DNA of 64,000 nucleotides, from NCBI RefSeq assembly GCF_000003605.2, contig NW_003108083.1, forward strand, positions 515,760-579,759, in the 5' to 3' direction. Below the pieces are notes generated by a model that worked only from the letters and a program-made list of their open reading frames with translations, was not told where the DNA came from and ran no database searches. A program made the translations under genes and the position numbers. Source of the DNA: Saccoglossus kowalevskii. Its lineage: Eukaryota > Hemichordata > Enteropneusta > Harrimaniidae. This document shows positions 1-12,149 of the stretch, piece after piece; position 1 is the first letter of the stretch, and each line of letters begins with the position of its first letter.

Positions 1-912
1 CCCAAAGTTTACAAGAGAAAACTATGGGTGCGACATCAAGAAAAGTCAATTTTTAAAAAGCAATGAAATGAACTCATACCCATACTTATTTGTGTGATAT
101 TACCATATAAATGCGAATCAAAAATGTTAAAATGCTAAGTGCATTAGTAAATTCATATTATTGTGAGTTGTTTACGGCTCAGCATGTCAAGGATTTGTAT
201 TCTGAGGCATACTCGCTTGTAAGTATATTATGTTTCTTCCCAACTCCGGGATTAATTGACTAAAATACATGAATTAATCCATCATATCTCTGATATCCCT
301 CCCAAACCCTAAGATTCATGTCACCCACCATATATCAACAACGAAATGAACGTATAAAGCGGCAATATTTTGAAAAATTTGCTTGTATAAATATAACCGA
401 ATAATAGTGCTAAAATATTGCTTATAAGTGATCATACACAAGGCTAATGTCACATAAAATGTGATGCAAAACTAAGAATCTAAATCGGTCAAGCTACAGA
501 AACCGTAGAAAATGGTTGATTACGCATGACGCATGCTACAATGGAAATGACATATAAAGTCATCGTGCGGGCTTCTCAGCTGGTGGCGTACATTTACTTC
601 CGGGCTACGGGTTTTGTACTATAATCAAAGAGGTTCACTTGGAAAAATTGGATTTTAATAGATGGCGCTCTTCGAAGTTCTGGACGCAACCTCATGGCCA
701 TCTTTTTTTTACTTGCGCATATGCTAGATTTTTCAGCGTTTACATTTCTGCGATGGTCATTACAAATTGGCAATAATGACACAGCAAATGTGTTATTACA
801 AATTTTTAAAATGGTATTTACAGCTATTGATGTCTTCAACGATTGCCGGGAATACTTATTCGCCAGACCGAGTATAATTCTATAAATCTATCGCTGCTAC
901 TATCACATGTCT

Positions 913-1115
913 AGATGAACAAATGCCAACACTCTCCCTATCTATTATATATACTATGTAACATTCTGATCAATAGGAAACATCAGGAACACGCAGTTAT
1001 GTGTCAGCTGTTTCGATTGTACAGAATGTTGCGTATTCAGCATTCATGTAATACAGAAGCAGGAATTAATGTGATGAGAATTTGGGATTATATCTCAATG
1101 TATTTGCAAAGTATA
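913..1115 (+). repeat. Diverged repeat block B, copy 1
   Basis: The stretch from GATGAACAAATGCCAACACT to about 1115 is closely similar, in the same orientation and with scattered substitutions and small gaps, to 5471-5645. Shared words include CCAACACTCTCCC, CATTCTGATCAATRG and CAGCATTCATGTARTACAG. In the second copy this block runs directly into block C, whereas here block C lies about 1.5 kb further on. The spread of differences suggests an old repeat. Confidence 0.7.
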
Positions 1116-1413
1116 GTGTAACAGTTATGGTGACCTTTCAGCATGTTTTGGTGTTTGAAACTTGTCGAGATCAAAATGGCAGTGTATATCAAACTCCGAG
1201 CCACTCTTCTACTCATACGCCGCTTAATTCCATTCTGTCTCAACATGCGAATGCACAAACTGGTCAACGACTCTCCGCAACAATCGAATAACCACAGGCG
1301 TACACAACTCAAGTAGGTGCGCGGCATATTTCCTGAACGTGCCTTCTCAAATTAAACACAGACATAAAGCGAAAGCATTTCATAATACTTGACAACGGGG
1401 AGCAATACACCAC

Positions 1414-1575
1414 TTAAAGCGGGGGAGTCGTCGCCTGCACATGCGTCAGATAGCCGTAGCGTGTCTTTGTTTACAAACAAGCGTTTACCCACGAGCCTTT
1501 GCGTTAGTGATTGTTGTTATCATCGCTTGGGCCTGAATTCCCGCGTGTGCGCAGGTGACGATCCTCCCGCTTTAT
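1414..1575 (+). mobile_element. TTAA-ended MITE, copy 1 (about 160 bp)
   Basis: The element has inverted ends: TTAAAGCGGGGGAGTCGTC on the left, and on the right the complement of a closely related end (GTGACGATCCTCCCGCTTTA). A second copy lies in opposite orientation at 47760-47920 and shares the interior (AGCGTGTC..., ACCCACGAGCCTTTG..., GTTGTTATC.TCGCTTGG). TTAA at the borders is typical of piggyBac- or Kolobok-type non-autonomous elements. The superfamily is an inference, since no transposase is present. Confidence 0.75.
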
Positions 1576-2595
1576 GGGTTGTACAAAACCACTGAAACAG
1601 AATATATGATTACAGAAAAGTTTAAATCGCGCCTCCGGGTATATAAAAGGAAAGATGGCCGCCAGTTTTCAGTACGCAAATGACCCTCAAGGGTGAAACA
1701 TCGCTTTGGGGTGCTTCCAAAATCACACTTTTTGATAATCTGAACGCCTGTGATGCGTTATTTTTCATGTCGCACACAAGCATGAATATGTATCCGCGAT
1801 ACAATTTCGATGTTAATTTACATGTTCGAAGCGATGTCAGTGAGATTTCCGCGTAAAAGCTACGGGAAAGCATGATACAAACAGTCGTTTTGACTGCTCA
1901 TAATTGCTGTCAGTCATGGGTTTATGCAAATGCAAGGTGCTAACCCCGAGTTGTTTGTCCAATCTCTATGCATGTTATTGTAATTACGAAGTTGTTGATG
2001 TAAATGTTATCATTGAGCTAACAAGAAATGTTATGCTGTGAGCTATTTGTCCGGCCACTTCAGAGGCGTCATCGGCGCCCCACCAAATACACGTTGAACC
2101 AAATACACTGTTATAGTGTCTTTGGTTGAACATGTAGGTCCGTTAGTAGTTGTCAATGCCTGAACAACGCGATTCAATTAGTCCTTCAAATCGGATAATA
2201 GCGTAATGCATGATAGTATACCATATAATAACTCATGTCTCCAGGGGCACCATCTAAGTTAAATCCAATTTTGTTCAGCGAACGTCTATGGTACAATATG
2301 ACAGGATGTTCTTGGGGAAATGTCAAATACGACGCATCTTATGAAGCTAAGCCTGACGGCATCTCTTGCATGATTGTATTTTTTTCATTTCTCATAATAC
2401 TGTGCGTCGTGCGTCATAATGTTCTACGTTCCACACTGCGCGATCGATTTCAACAAAATGGCGACTACTCAACCCTTAGTTTTCACATCGCATTTTAAAG
2501 GATATTTGACCTGTTTCCTATCACTTTGTTTATTCATTTGTGTCTAAAGCAATATTTCGGTAAGATTTGGTCATCCTAGTGTGGTTATATTCAGA

Positions 2596-2740
2596 CAAAC
2601 GATTTCAAAAACACAGCTATTCCCGCTATGATGTAAAACTTGATATCAAAGCAGAGGGGCACTGTCTTGCATTTATTTGAAGGATGTCGCATTTTCACAA
2701 GGTCATGTGATTTAAAATAAAAAAACATGCAAGACTATTT
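2596..2740 (+). repeat. Diverged repeat block C, copy 1
   Basis: This stretch (GATTTCAAAAACACAGC to CATGCAAGACTATTT) resembles 5650-5790, with shared words ATGTAAAACTT.ATATCAAA, ACTGTCTTG and GGTCAYGTGATTTAAAAT. Next to it, 2960-3070 resembles 229-310 (CATCATATCTCTGATATCCC). These are pieces of one larger dispersed repeat. Confidence 0.65.
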
Positions 2741-3187
2741 CCTCGCGCTAGTATTTGAAGGGGGGAATCAAAAATGTTCAAATTACATTGCCAATTCTAT
2801 TTTATTATGAAAACGTCCTGCACGCGCCTTTGAAATTTAATATTGTTTTTTTATTGAATTGGGGTCATTAAATAAAGTTTGTTTCCACTAATACTAATTT
2901 ATATCATGTACCATGATGAATGTTGAAGTATCTCACGTACGCTACTCGTTTACATTTATATTACGTTCCACTCCGACTCCAAGATTAATTGACCAAACCA
3001 GTGGCTGATGCTTTCATACAACCCTGATCCATCATATCTCTGATATCCCTCCCCAACCTTAAGATTTAGTAGTCAGGCATATGGGTGAGATCCCACTCTG
3101 GATCTAAGGGTGATTGGCAGAATTTCTTCTTTCAAAATACCACGAAAATGGATGATTTAAACTTCCATAAACTAGATTGTATTTGCA

Positions 3188-3193
3188 TTTATT
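3188..3193 (-). promoter_or_regulatory. Candidate poly(A) signal (AATAAA) of the secreted-protein gene
   Basis: The minus strand reads AATAAA about 185 nt downstream of the TAG stop at 3375-3377. It is the first canonical signal I see after that stop, which supports the exon at 3375-3865 being terminal. Confidence 0.45.
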
Positions 3194-3374
3194 ACGTAAA
3201 TCGCTGATGAAAAACAATGCTGAAAGAATAAAACTATGAAGAAACCGAAATGATGTTATAAAAACGTTTCTTGAATATATAATAGAAAATATTAACCATA
3301 AAATAGTTTAAATATAAAGGAGCATGTGTTATTTTCGGAATAATCATTCGTGGATATATACGTTTGTCTCAATT

Positions 3375-3865
3375 CTAAACAATGATAGATTCACCTTTAG
3401 TCGCTGGCTCGATGCCAAGAAACAACCCAGTAACAGGGACACAAGAATGAGTTACGTTTGCTACTTCATCTTCCGATGCTATTGTAGAGACTGCCTCTAA
3501 CTTGAAGTTTATCTTTGTCTCCACTTCCCGATTCAGTATGCTCTCGTTCATCATTTCAGTCACATTGTATTTTTGACACGTAATATTACCGATATTCTCC
3601 ACGGCGGAAGGTTTAATGTATACCGAGCTGTTGCCCATAAATCCCATCCACATGAACCGGAATTCCTTGGTTAGAACTTCAGAAACCGCGCCATGATGTA
3701 AAGTGGTGGAGTGACCGGAAGTTACATTATGAATCAGTGGTTCCGCAGTATCAGCTAACGTGACAGAGCACTGGGGGATGTAGACCACATAATTGACCGA
3801 TGTACCATAAACATTGCCAACATCGAAGTACACATCGTATTCGTTTTGAGCACTAGTGTAATGTT
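3375..3865 (-). CDS. Exon 2 of the secreted-glycoprotein gene
   Basis: Encodes residues 217-379. The exon opens after TTATTTACAG and ends at TAG. It carries sequons NVT, NSS, NIT, NVT, NES and NVT, three cysteines, and an aromatic-rich strand-like segment. The density of sequons on this strand, absent from shadow frames, argues for real coding sequence. Confidence 0.6.
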
Positions 3866-5093
3866 CTGTAAATAATGAAACACATATCATAAAGAAATAT
3901 GGTTTTAAAGTCTAAGGAATAATTTGAAAACGTGAGGGCTTGGAAGATGGAATGTGGGGTAATTTTATTTTTGAACAACTGACTAGATGCAAGCCATGAT
4001 AGTCGTTTTCTTAAGTATCTAAGTTGTATACATGATTCTGATTTGTTCGCAATAAGGTGTACTTAGTATTCTTGATAACTCAATTTGCAATTTGCGTGTA
4101 CAGCATCAATGAATATAAAATATAAAAGTCAACCATACTCACTACTCACATCAGAGTGTGATCGAATTTGTGATGATGGGTGAGTTATGTGTCCATCAAA
4201 GTTCAAATTTTATAATTAGAATATTTACTAGTTGGAACGATCTACCAATCAACTCGAACTAAAAGTTTTAGGTAAACATTCAGGTTTTGTGGTTTAAAAA
4301 AACAACGCAAAATAGAATGCTGTTATCTGCGAACGATTTTGTTTCCACTTTCACAAATGTAAAATTAAAGTTCTTCCCTGTAACTATGTAAATGTAGACT
4401 TGGTTCTACATAAAGATGGTGTGTCACGTATATTTTCTACTTACTTGGGAAATGGCTCGGGAAGGCGTGATCTAAAGGGTTGGTCAAGTCACCGTCACAC
4501 GTGATATTGTTTGTATCACAAAACTGTGTTATCAACCACCTATTTCTCAGAGATTCTTGCATTTGTGAAGCACTGCAGAACTCCTTCAACTCTTGGCTGC
4601 AGAGGTCGGATGGGATCGTGGTTGTGGTTTTGTCCTGCTTTGTGTATTCAAACGCGGCTTTAGCGTCGTGCTGCGACGCCGTGCTAGTGATGGGCGAAGG
4701 AGAAAGCTGGTCAATGGGGATTTCGTAGTTGTTGACTGTATTAGGTGGTCTCCGCACAATGCGTCTGCAATGGGTTTTAATCACAGTTGCGTCCCATTGG
4801 CGAAATCGTGCGTACCAATTACGACACTCCTTTCTACGTCGTTTAATATTGTCGTCATCATTTGCAGTGTCTAATGTGTCCTCAGTATCATCTTCGAGCC
4901 CTGTCTTCATTGTTCTAGGAATAACTTCCCCTTCATGATGGTCATACTCTTCAGTGTCCATCGAGTCTGTCGTTGCGTAGTTTAGTTCATCGGGACTAAG
5001 GTGAACTACCTCTGTCTTGACAGGTAGACGGGTACATGGAATTGTCGGTAACCTGACCAACGTCAAAACAAAAATAACACCTTGTATATGCAT
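3375..5093 (-). CDS. Two-exon gene for an unrecognised secreted glycoprotein (379 aa)
   Basis: Join of 4445-5093 and 3375-3865 on the minus strand, 1140 nt or 380 codons with stop. The donor reads AA|GTAAGT and the acceptor TTATTTACAG|AAC; both borders are phase 1, so the frame continues. Visible in the protein: a hydrophobic signal peptide (about residues 1-20), a strongly acidic stretch (about 37-82), then a basic KRRRK cluster at 84-88 that looks like a proprotein cleavage site. Cysteines follow (near 90, 109, 165, 173, 192 and 199, with three more in exon 2). There are about seven N-glycosylation sequons, six of them in exon 2. No membrane anchor is seen, so it is probably soluble. Exon 2 (IPQCSV, KEFRFMWMGFMGNSSVYI) vaguely resembles the C-terminal half of a zona pellucida module but lacks the usual cysteine spacing. 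The family is not recognised. A GTGAAT just before the stop could be an alternative donor. Confidence 0.6.
4445..5093 (-). CDS. Exon 1 of the secreted-glycoprotein gene (signal peptide, acidic propeptide)
   Basis: Starts at the ATG whose product opens MHIQGVIFVLTLVRL, a clear signal peptide, with no upstream in-frame ATG before the TATA box. It encodes residues 1-216 and ends at a strong donor, CAA|GTAAGT. The acidic segment followed by KRRRK suggests removal of a propeptide in the secretory pathway; that processing is inferred from the motif alone. Confidence 0.65.
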
Positions 5094-5138
5094 AGTACTG
5101 TAGTCTCGGTCAAAATGAAAAGTCTGGTGAATGTACAG

Positions 5139-5147
5139 TTATATAGG
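5139..5147 (-). promoter_or_regulatory. TATA box upstream of the secreted-glycoprotein gene
   Basis: The minus strand reads CCTATATAA about 46-54 nt upstream of the ATG at 5093. A start site 25-30 nt downstream would leave a very short 5' leader. The position fits the gene model and supports the chosen start codon. Confidence 0.5.
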
Positions 5148-5470
5148 TGCGTGAGGCTACTAGAACACAATCACTTTCTGTGTATTTCCTGCTGGGCTAC
5201 TCAAAATTGGCGACCACAAGGACTCTGTTTCTTAACTTTCAAAGTGTGACGTTTTCCAAATAGTATTATTGCCATGACTTCCGCACTAAAGCCGGAATTG
5301 CGTAATAGCCAGCAGCTAAATACACTTACAGTACGACAGTAAGTAATATAATTTGGTATAATACAACACACTGTCCCCAAATTTTGTTTTAATATGCAGT
5401 ACTCACGGATGTCCGCACTCGATGAGACAATCACCTGGTGACGTCACACGTTGTCGTCGTTGTTAATGTG

Positions 5471-5790
5471 CAGATGAACCAATGCCAACACTCTCCCGAT
5501 TTATTACTTATATGTAGCATTCTGATCAATGGCAAACATCAGTAACATGTGTTCGCTGTTTTGATTATACAGAATGTTTCATACTCGGCATTCATGTAGT
5601 ACAGGAGAAGGAAATAATTAAATCTCGATGTAATTGAAATTATAGTGACAAACTATTTCAAAAACACAACTATTCTTTTTTTTTGATGTAAAACTTCATA
5701 TCAAACTAGTGGCAAACTGTCTTGTATGTATTGAACTATATCGCATTTTCAGAAGGTCACGTGATTTAAAATTCATTAATATACAAGGCA
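5471..5790 (+). repeat. Repeat blocks B and C in their undivided arrangement, copy 2
   Basis: Block B (5471-5645) runs straight into block C (5650-5790). The corresponding blocks at 913-1115 and 2596-2740 are separated by about 1.47 kb. The contiguous form is probably ancestral and the split form interrupted. Confidence 0.65.
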
Positions 5791-8531
5791 GTCATAATTT
5801 TTACTTACATAATTTATTACTAATAAATAATTTATGAATATTCATAATATTTATTCGCCATATAATTTAAATAATAGAGGGGAATCAATAAATAAATGGC
5901 TTAAGTCAATAAATACATTCAAGTGAATTATAAAAATATGTATGATAATAAATAAATAAATAAATAAATAAATAAACTCTCGGCGGCGATGTGAACTTTT
6001 CGTACAGCAACGTTATCTCTTCTTTCAGCATCACGTACAACAGCAAATCCAGTTATACTGTAAAATGTAGCATTATACATAGATTCATCCATGTCTGTAG
6101 GACATGAAGCCCTATGAATAATAATAACAGAATAGTTATCGTAGTTATTTTTGTCTGCTTTATCGCTGTAATATTTGTAAAAGTGTGCTTTGTTGTTTTT
6201 CTCTACTCACTGCAGAATTATATAACTTATCCCACTTCTTGTATGTAATGGACAGAATATTTTTTCCTGAAAAAAGATCTACCTAAATGTTCGTACTTGC
6301 AGTGAAAAAAATGTTGTTTTGCGAGGATACCCGGACATTCACGAACAGTGTCATACTGTAACATGTAAGTGTTCGTATATTGGTATGAACATCCTAAAAA
6401 AATAGATTTAGCTAGATTCAACTATATGAAAGCTATAGCTAAACTGAAACTCCACACATTAAGTGGGATTGCAAGTAATACAAAATATCAATTAACAAAA
6501 TTGAATGTTAGATGGCTAGAATGGCACTTGCTAAAACATATGCTGATTGTACTTTGTCTGCTTGGCTTTTGACCTATACTTTGATCACGTAAGCTTCACA
6601 TTTTATTTTCTTATTGCCAACTTTCGGCAAAATAAATTACAATACAAGGTATAATTTTTTTTTTACATTCGACCTTGCCAATCAGATTTCTAGATTCAGA
6701 CTAACCTTATTCACTGAGGGGATTTGTAATTCACAATTAAGAAGCAATGAGTTCTAAGTGTACTTTTAAATATATAAGTTATTTAATTCAGCGGATTTCA
6801 GAATTTAAACCGAGCGAATTATAAAATGTTCGCAGTAATAAGGCTGTTCGCAGACAGATAGAACCACGGTCACATCGACCGGCTTTGCTACGCGTCCATC
6901 AAAACTCCCTTGTACCGTCTTCGCGCTTAATTTGTGGCATCCCCGCAGTAGCCTCATAGTAAGATTGAATATACCGGTGCGTTCAGATACATGTTCACCA
7001 TCCCCTTCCAATATATAGATACGCTGTACAGAACCCTGAGGCTAGCAGTTGCTTACAACCTTTTGATTATCACGAACCTACATGAACCAATGCTTTAACT
7101 GCCAACGAAAAAAAAATCATATTTTCCAATTATATACTCGCAAATATAGCATTTGGTTTTATCTATATAAAAAACAGATCTCAATTATGCATATATATTT
7201 TTCTAATTTGGTGAATCTAATTTGTATGAAAAATATACTATGTTGTTCGTTGAAACTCTCACAGAACGGTGGGGAACAAAAGCAGTATTTGCTACGTTGG
7301 CCAATGTATACAATCGATCCGCTACTTGAAAACAAAATTGGTGCGCTTCTTGAAACAATCGGTCCGCTGCCGCTGAAAAGCGTCTCGTTACGCAAAGAGC
7401 GACGCGCTAACTGAAATCTGTCCATACTTAAAAAACAGCAAAAGTTATCCTTCGACCTGCAGATGTGACCTGGGATTAAAACCCGCATTGACGCTGCAGG
7501 TCAGCGTCCTTTGAATCACCCCAATGTTAGAATTATACGTCATAGCCTACCAGACATATACGTAGAATAAGACCGTAATCACATTACGCATTGAAACTGA
7601 AAGCAATTTAGACAAATATGTTCGCGTAATCACTGTTTAATGGCGTAACCCTGTTCTGAGGCGGTATGATTTGAATTACTGTAACACGCGGTTCATTGAT
7701 CTCTGCTAAAGACAGATCTTGAGAAATTCTGGAGAAGTGTAATTCAATAACACCCGAATTTCTTATTAAAAAGGAAAGATAATTGATAAAATAAAATATA
7801 AAAAAATAAACGGACTATGGGTTATTTTGTTATTTTTTTATCCCGTCTAAATGACTATTTATTTCATAGATAATAATACTTGCGCAGGTGTCGAAAAGAG
7901 TGATCATCCGAAAAAAAAGTATCATATAATTTTGGCATAATGTATGGCATCATACAAGTTTTTGGTTATGAACTATTCTCAATATATTGTTCTATATAAT
8001 GGTTAAATATCGTTTATTTTCTAGACTTTCATACAATTGATAGTTGTTTTCTGACTTCTTGATCCATTTAAAATGCGATTAAACGGATGAACGCGAAATA
8101 TTTTTTCCTGTGGCCGTTTAAAATAAACAAACGGAAAACAGCCGACTATATGTACCACCGGCTGGCTGATGATACATGTTATCATGCGCTTTTAAAACTA
8201 CGTAACATCATGTCGTAAAAGCATATGTATATTTACTAAAAACTGCTACACATACAATGAGAGTTGAAAAAAATAGAGAACTTAAAGTTGAGAGTACATA
8301 CCTACGCGTAATCATAATAATCTATACGTGTTTTGCAATAACATGCACACTATAAACAACTTTATTTTAGCTAGATTGAATTTTTCCTGAAAGGACCTTT
8401 TGACTGGTTTGTATAGAATTTATTTTCACTGATTTATCATGAGTTGGATGTAAAATAATTCAGGGTATTTTCTTTTTCACTGAATCTTTCTTTCAGCGAA
8501 ATTTCAGGTGAAATTATTGAACCTTAGAGTA

Positions 8532-8731
8532 TACTGCGGAATACTTTATTTTCGCTGGTCCAGAATTAATTTTCGCTGAAAAAGCTTTTTGGGCATTTTG
8601 TATGGAATTTATTTTCACTGATTTCTGATGAGTTTAATGTGGAATATAGGAAAACAAGTATATTCGCTGGATTTTATTTTCACGGAATCATCCCTTCAGC
8701 GCAAATAGCGAAAATGAAGTATCCTACGGTA
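8532..8731 (+). mobile_element. ACTGTA-type MITE, copy 1
   Basis: It begins TACTGCGGAATACTTTATTTT and ends in the inverted form (AAAATGAAGTATCCTACGGTA). The interior repeats the palindromic words TTTATTTTCACTGA and TTCAGCG that mark this family. An older, partial relative lies just upstream at about 8372-8520. Better-kept relatives lie at 52331, 58379 and 59091. Confidence 0.75.
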
Positions 8732-9852
8732 TATTTTACGCTATTATTTTAGTTAACACTTGTTGTATAGGAGTTAAATAAATTCAAAGATGTAAAAATA
8801 TCCATATTATTAGTTTTTGTAAGTTGAACCTCAGTACTTCAACAGTACCTTCAACCCCGGTTTGTTTCGAGTATATGATATTGTATGACAAAGTGTTTTC
8901 AGGTATCGACGCATATATTCGGGTTGGTTGTCGGAAGTATTGCAAGATTCTGTCATCGCTTTTGATTCCAAAATTACATGTTTAGTGTTTATGTATGCTT
9001 GAGTATAACAAAAAACGCCAATGGTTATTACACTGAAAACAAATAACAAAAGGGAATTTTCACAAAAGGCGCATACAATTACAAAATACTACAGTGTGTG
9101 ACAAGATGGATAGGGGGTTGGAGCAATGTTTAGTTTAACAACCTGTTATATAGTCTTACAATATAAAAAATTACACCTCGACCAGCTACCACTCCTCTCG
9201 TCCGTTCAATAATACACCATCGTGAAATGCGTCAGATGATTGAATCCTGCATTTCTATTGAATATAACTGAAACCTGTGCGCAAACACCGCTACGAATCG
9301 TCAGAACTGGATGAGATGTCCTATTAGTCATCAGGTTACTGATATGGTAGAGCATCTTTTTGTAGCTCCATTGGTAGGGCTGTTTAGCCAAAACGCGAAA
9401 ATCCAGACCCCATCATAAGGCAAAAAGTATATTCCATTTTACTTCAAACTGATGTTCAAGTAGCGGAAAATGTTCAAGTAGCGACCCGATTGTATATATG
9501 GATCATTTTCAGTACTTTTAAGCATTTCTACCTTCAAAGTTTTCAGTGAAACAACCAGTTTAGAATTGTCTCATTGACATATAATTGCAGCTGCTCAAAT
9601 TAACAATGCACGTGCTCATCAAAAATTAACCCTAGCGCACGATTCTGACATAGTTGAAGTGAGCTATCATACATTGCGTTCGAGAGGAAAGCACAGAGAA
9701 TGAAAATCTATACATAAACTCAACAATACCTGTTATTTAACATATTACCATCTTTAGTTAGAAGTTCTTCAATTTTTTTTGTATTATAGACAATATATCT
9801 TTTAAAGAAATGTAAGTTCCAGCATAACACAATATTTTTTTTTTATTTTTAG

Positions 9853-10427
9853 GGGTATGGATAATATCAATGGTATTGGCGAGCCCTCCATTAGCTGGCT
9901 GGTCTGTATACTCATATCTACCCGGACAGTCGTTCTGTTTCTGCTCCTGGAAGAGTAGTGAATCCTACACGTTCTTTATGGTGGGTGTTTGTTTCGGCGG
10001 ACCCTGCTCTGTGATGGCTTTCTGCTATGTCCAGATAATGCGGGAAGTCCGTAGAAGTCGTCGGCGAATTTCAAGCGAAGATCCCAGCTCTGATGATGAT
10101 ATTCAGTTGAAAGTTTCGACAATAGCGGGCGCTGTATACTCCCATAAAATCTCGATTGCCCAAAGAAAGCGCCGTCAACGCAGGCATGAAGAAGATGTGA
10201 AGTTGACATTCTCCTTTCTCGTAGTTATAACGTTGTTTGTGATATCATGGATGCCATTTTGTGCCACAATGTTCTGGAGTATCTACTCCTCAACGCCAGT
10301 TCCAAGACCGATTGACATGGCAACACTTTTGCTAGGGTATTTTAACAGTTGTTGTAATCCAATTGTGTATGGACTAATGAACAAGCGCTATCGGTGGGGA
10401 TATAAGCGCTTATTTAAGAACTGTTGA
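9853..10427 (+). CDS. Terminal exon of a rhodopsin-class GPCR (TM4-TM7); 5' exon not found
   Basis: The exon opens after a strong acceptor (TTTTTTATTTTTAG|GG) in phase 1 and runs to TGA. It encodes the end of TM4 (LASPPLAGW), an extracellular loop with FCFCSW, TM5 (FFMVGVCFGGP), a basic third intracellular loop, TM6 with SWMPFC, TM7 with NSCCNPIVYG (the NPxxY motif), and a short basic tail ending in Cys. The residue pattern and the intron position and phase match the complete receptor at 27537-31618, so the two are paralogs. The missing N-terminal half (TM1-TM3) must lie before the window start, in an intron of at least 9.8 kb, or has been lost. Closest broad group by eye: orphan melatonin-receptor-like or moody-like class A receptors; the ligand is unknown. 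The frame is fully open. Confidence 0.85.
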
Positions 10428-10779
10428 AGAAGTGGCAAGTAGCAAAATCAAAATGCCTTGAATTTGAACGTCTCTATGGCTATATCATTACAATAACTAA
10501 CATTATTATACATCTGTCATCGTAACGCCATACGTTTACAGCTTTCCGTGATTTTGCAGTATTGCACTGGGTATTTTCATCCTACCGTATAAGAAAATGC
10601 GAATTCCAAATGGGAACGATTACGCGCGCAACCGTCCTCGAATAATAAAAACAAACATGGAAGAGTTTGACCGGACCCTATACAAACAAGTTGGCTCAAT
10701 TTGCTTTAAACTTTTAGTATTTAGGCATTCCCATAATGTATCCCTGGGAGGAAAAGATGTATAATAATAAGGCTAATAT

Positions 10780-10875
10780 GAGGGATACCAAAAAGGATGC
10801 ACAGTACACGGTCGCATTAACCTCCTCTGCGCATCGGTCAATACTGACGCTTCGTGCATTTTTTTTGGTACCCTC
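10780..10875. repeat. Small foldback element, arms about 22 bp
   Basis: GAGGGATACCAAAAAGG on the left pairs with the complement of TTTTTTTTGGTACCCTC on the right, and both arms continue into GATGCAC / GTGCAT. The 96-bp unit, with a GC-richer centre than its surroundings, looks like a miniature inverted-repeat element. I noticed no second copy in the window. Confidence 0.5.
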
Positions 10876-12149
10876 GTAACAACATATAATCACTTGTTAA
10901 TTACAAAAGCTTTTGCGGAAGAAAATTATCTTTTCGGTAGCATGTTACGTTTAAACGCAGAATAACTCATCGAACACGTAATTGTAAGCACGTATACGAG
11001 AATTAATTTGTGGAACACTCTATCATTTGCATTCACTGTAACAAAAATTTAAATTTGACACATTTTTGTTCCTAAAGATTTTTTTTTAATCCCAATTAAG
11101 TTATATTATAACACATTACATGTGTTAAGTGACTGTGTATGATGAAAACACTCACAGTCATTGTCTTTGAATGTTTTAGCATGTAAGACAATATGTAATG
11201 TCACAAACATGTATTGAAAAGTCTTTATTTATTACAACATTTCTGAAAGTGCTTTTATTGGACACACATTTTGTAAAATGTTTCCACCAAAAACATGTGC
11301 TTTCACAATCTATATACCATAAATATACCAGGGACTCAAAACGTGTTTCCACATGATACACGATTAACAAAATCATAATCAATTCACAAGCTTGTGACGC
11401 ATTTCGCAATTAAGCACTTTGCAATACTGCACAGAAATCATAACAAACATTACATTTTTTACTGTAATATTTATATTGAATTATTTCTAAATATTGTTTC
11501 AAGTAATGATTCTTTCATTCCTAGTATTTTTGCAAAATTTATATTCTATATTCTTGATATGTTTTAGTTGAATTGAATGGTGAATGGTGAATGTTGTTGG
11601 GTGATTTTCAAATAAAATGCTATCATATCATACAATTAATTAATAAATCAATCACACAATCAAGAAAATAATTATGTACTAAATATAAACATTAATATGG
11701 TAAGTTTGTGTATAAAGTTTCAAAATAAAGGACATGTATAATTTTTGTAAAGAATAATTAGGATGACATGAATGTTGATTTTAAACTGGTTCATCAATGA
11801 ATTTATTCGTGTTAAATAATTCATCGTACCAACCCGAACACACTAAAATGAAGAGAGAACGCTACGAATGAAAATTCAGTACACAGCTGCTGATCATGAA
11901 GTCGGGTCCATCAATTACAATTTCGACACATTTTATAAGAGGTTAACAATAGAACAAAACCTTCAATTTTATACGTGCACACAGTATTACTGCTGACATT
12001 GTTGACGTGTGTGGGCATTGTTTTTCTAATATGCAGTATACAGTGTTTTAGTTAATCTCAATAACTGTTCTACATAAACACTCATCAATCATATACAGTC
12101 GATAGTTTTAGGTTAAAATATTAATTGTGTGTTTTCTGGAATGCTTCAA

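Larger units (their letters stand above)
1..3180. other. Repeat-rich stretch without a recognised gene
   Basis: I see no conserved protein here on either strand. The stretch holds one TTAA-ended MITE (1414-1575) and pieces of a repeat block that recurs near 5.5 kb: 229-310 resembles 2960-3070, 913-1115 resembles 5471-5645, and 2596-2740 resembles 5650-5790. A TATATAAAAGG motif at about 1638 is followed by ATGGCC, but the frame closes after 13 codons, so I do not call a gene there. Confidence 0.5.
5150..9850. other. Intergenic or intronic stretch, no gene recognised
   Basis: It contains repeat blocks B and C (5471-5790), an (AAAT)n run at about 5948-5975 and a MITE near 8.5 kb. Open frames here (for example 7082-7414) have low-complexity, AT-driven composition and no recognisable motif. 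I looked for a first GPCR exon (TM1-TM3 with N, D, C and NRF/DRY motifs) to pair with the terminal exon at 9853 and did not find one. Two short ATGTTCAAGTAGCG units near 9450-9485 resemble the complement of 7310-7335. Confidence 0.4.

Noticed and set aside
1622-1873. Minus-strand open frame of 83 codons with cysteines
   Set aside because: No motif, no splice signals that link it to the gene at 3.4-5.1 kb, and its promoter-like surroundings sit on the other strand.
7082-7414. 110-codon plus-strand frame
   Set aside because: Composition follows the AT-rich DNA, the opposite strand is equally open, and no motif is present.
7440-7510. tRNA-like GGTTTTAATCCC on the minus strand
   Set aside because: Only a weak box B resemblance; no box A at the right distance and no stems.
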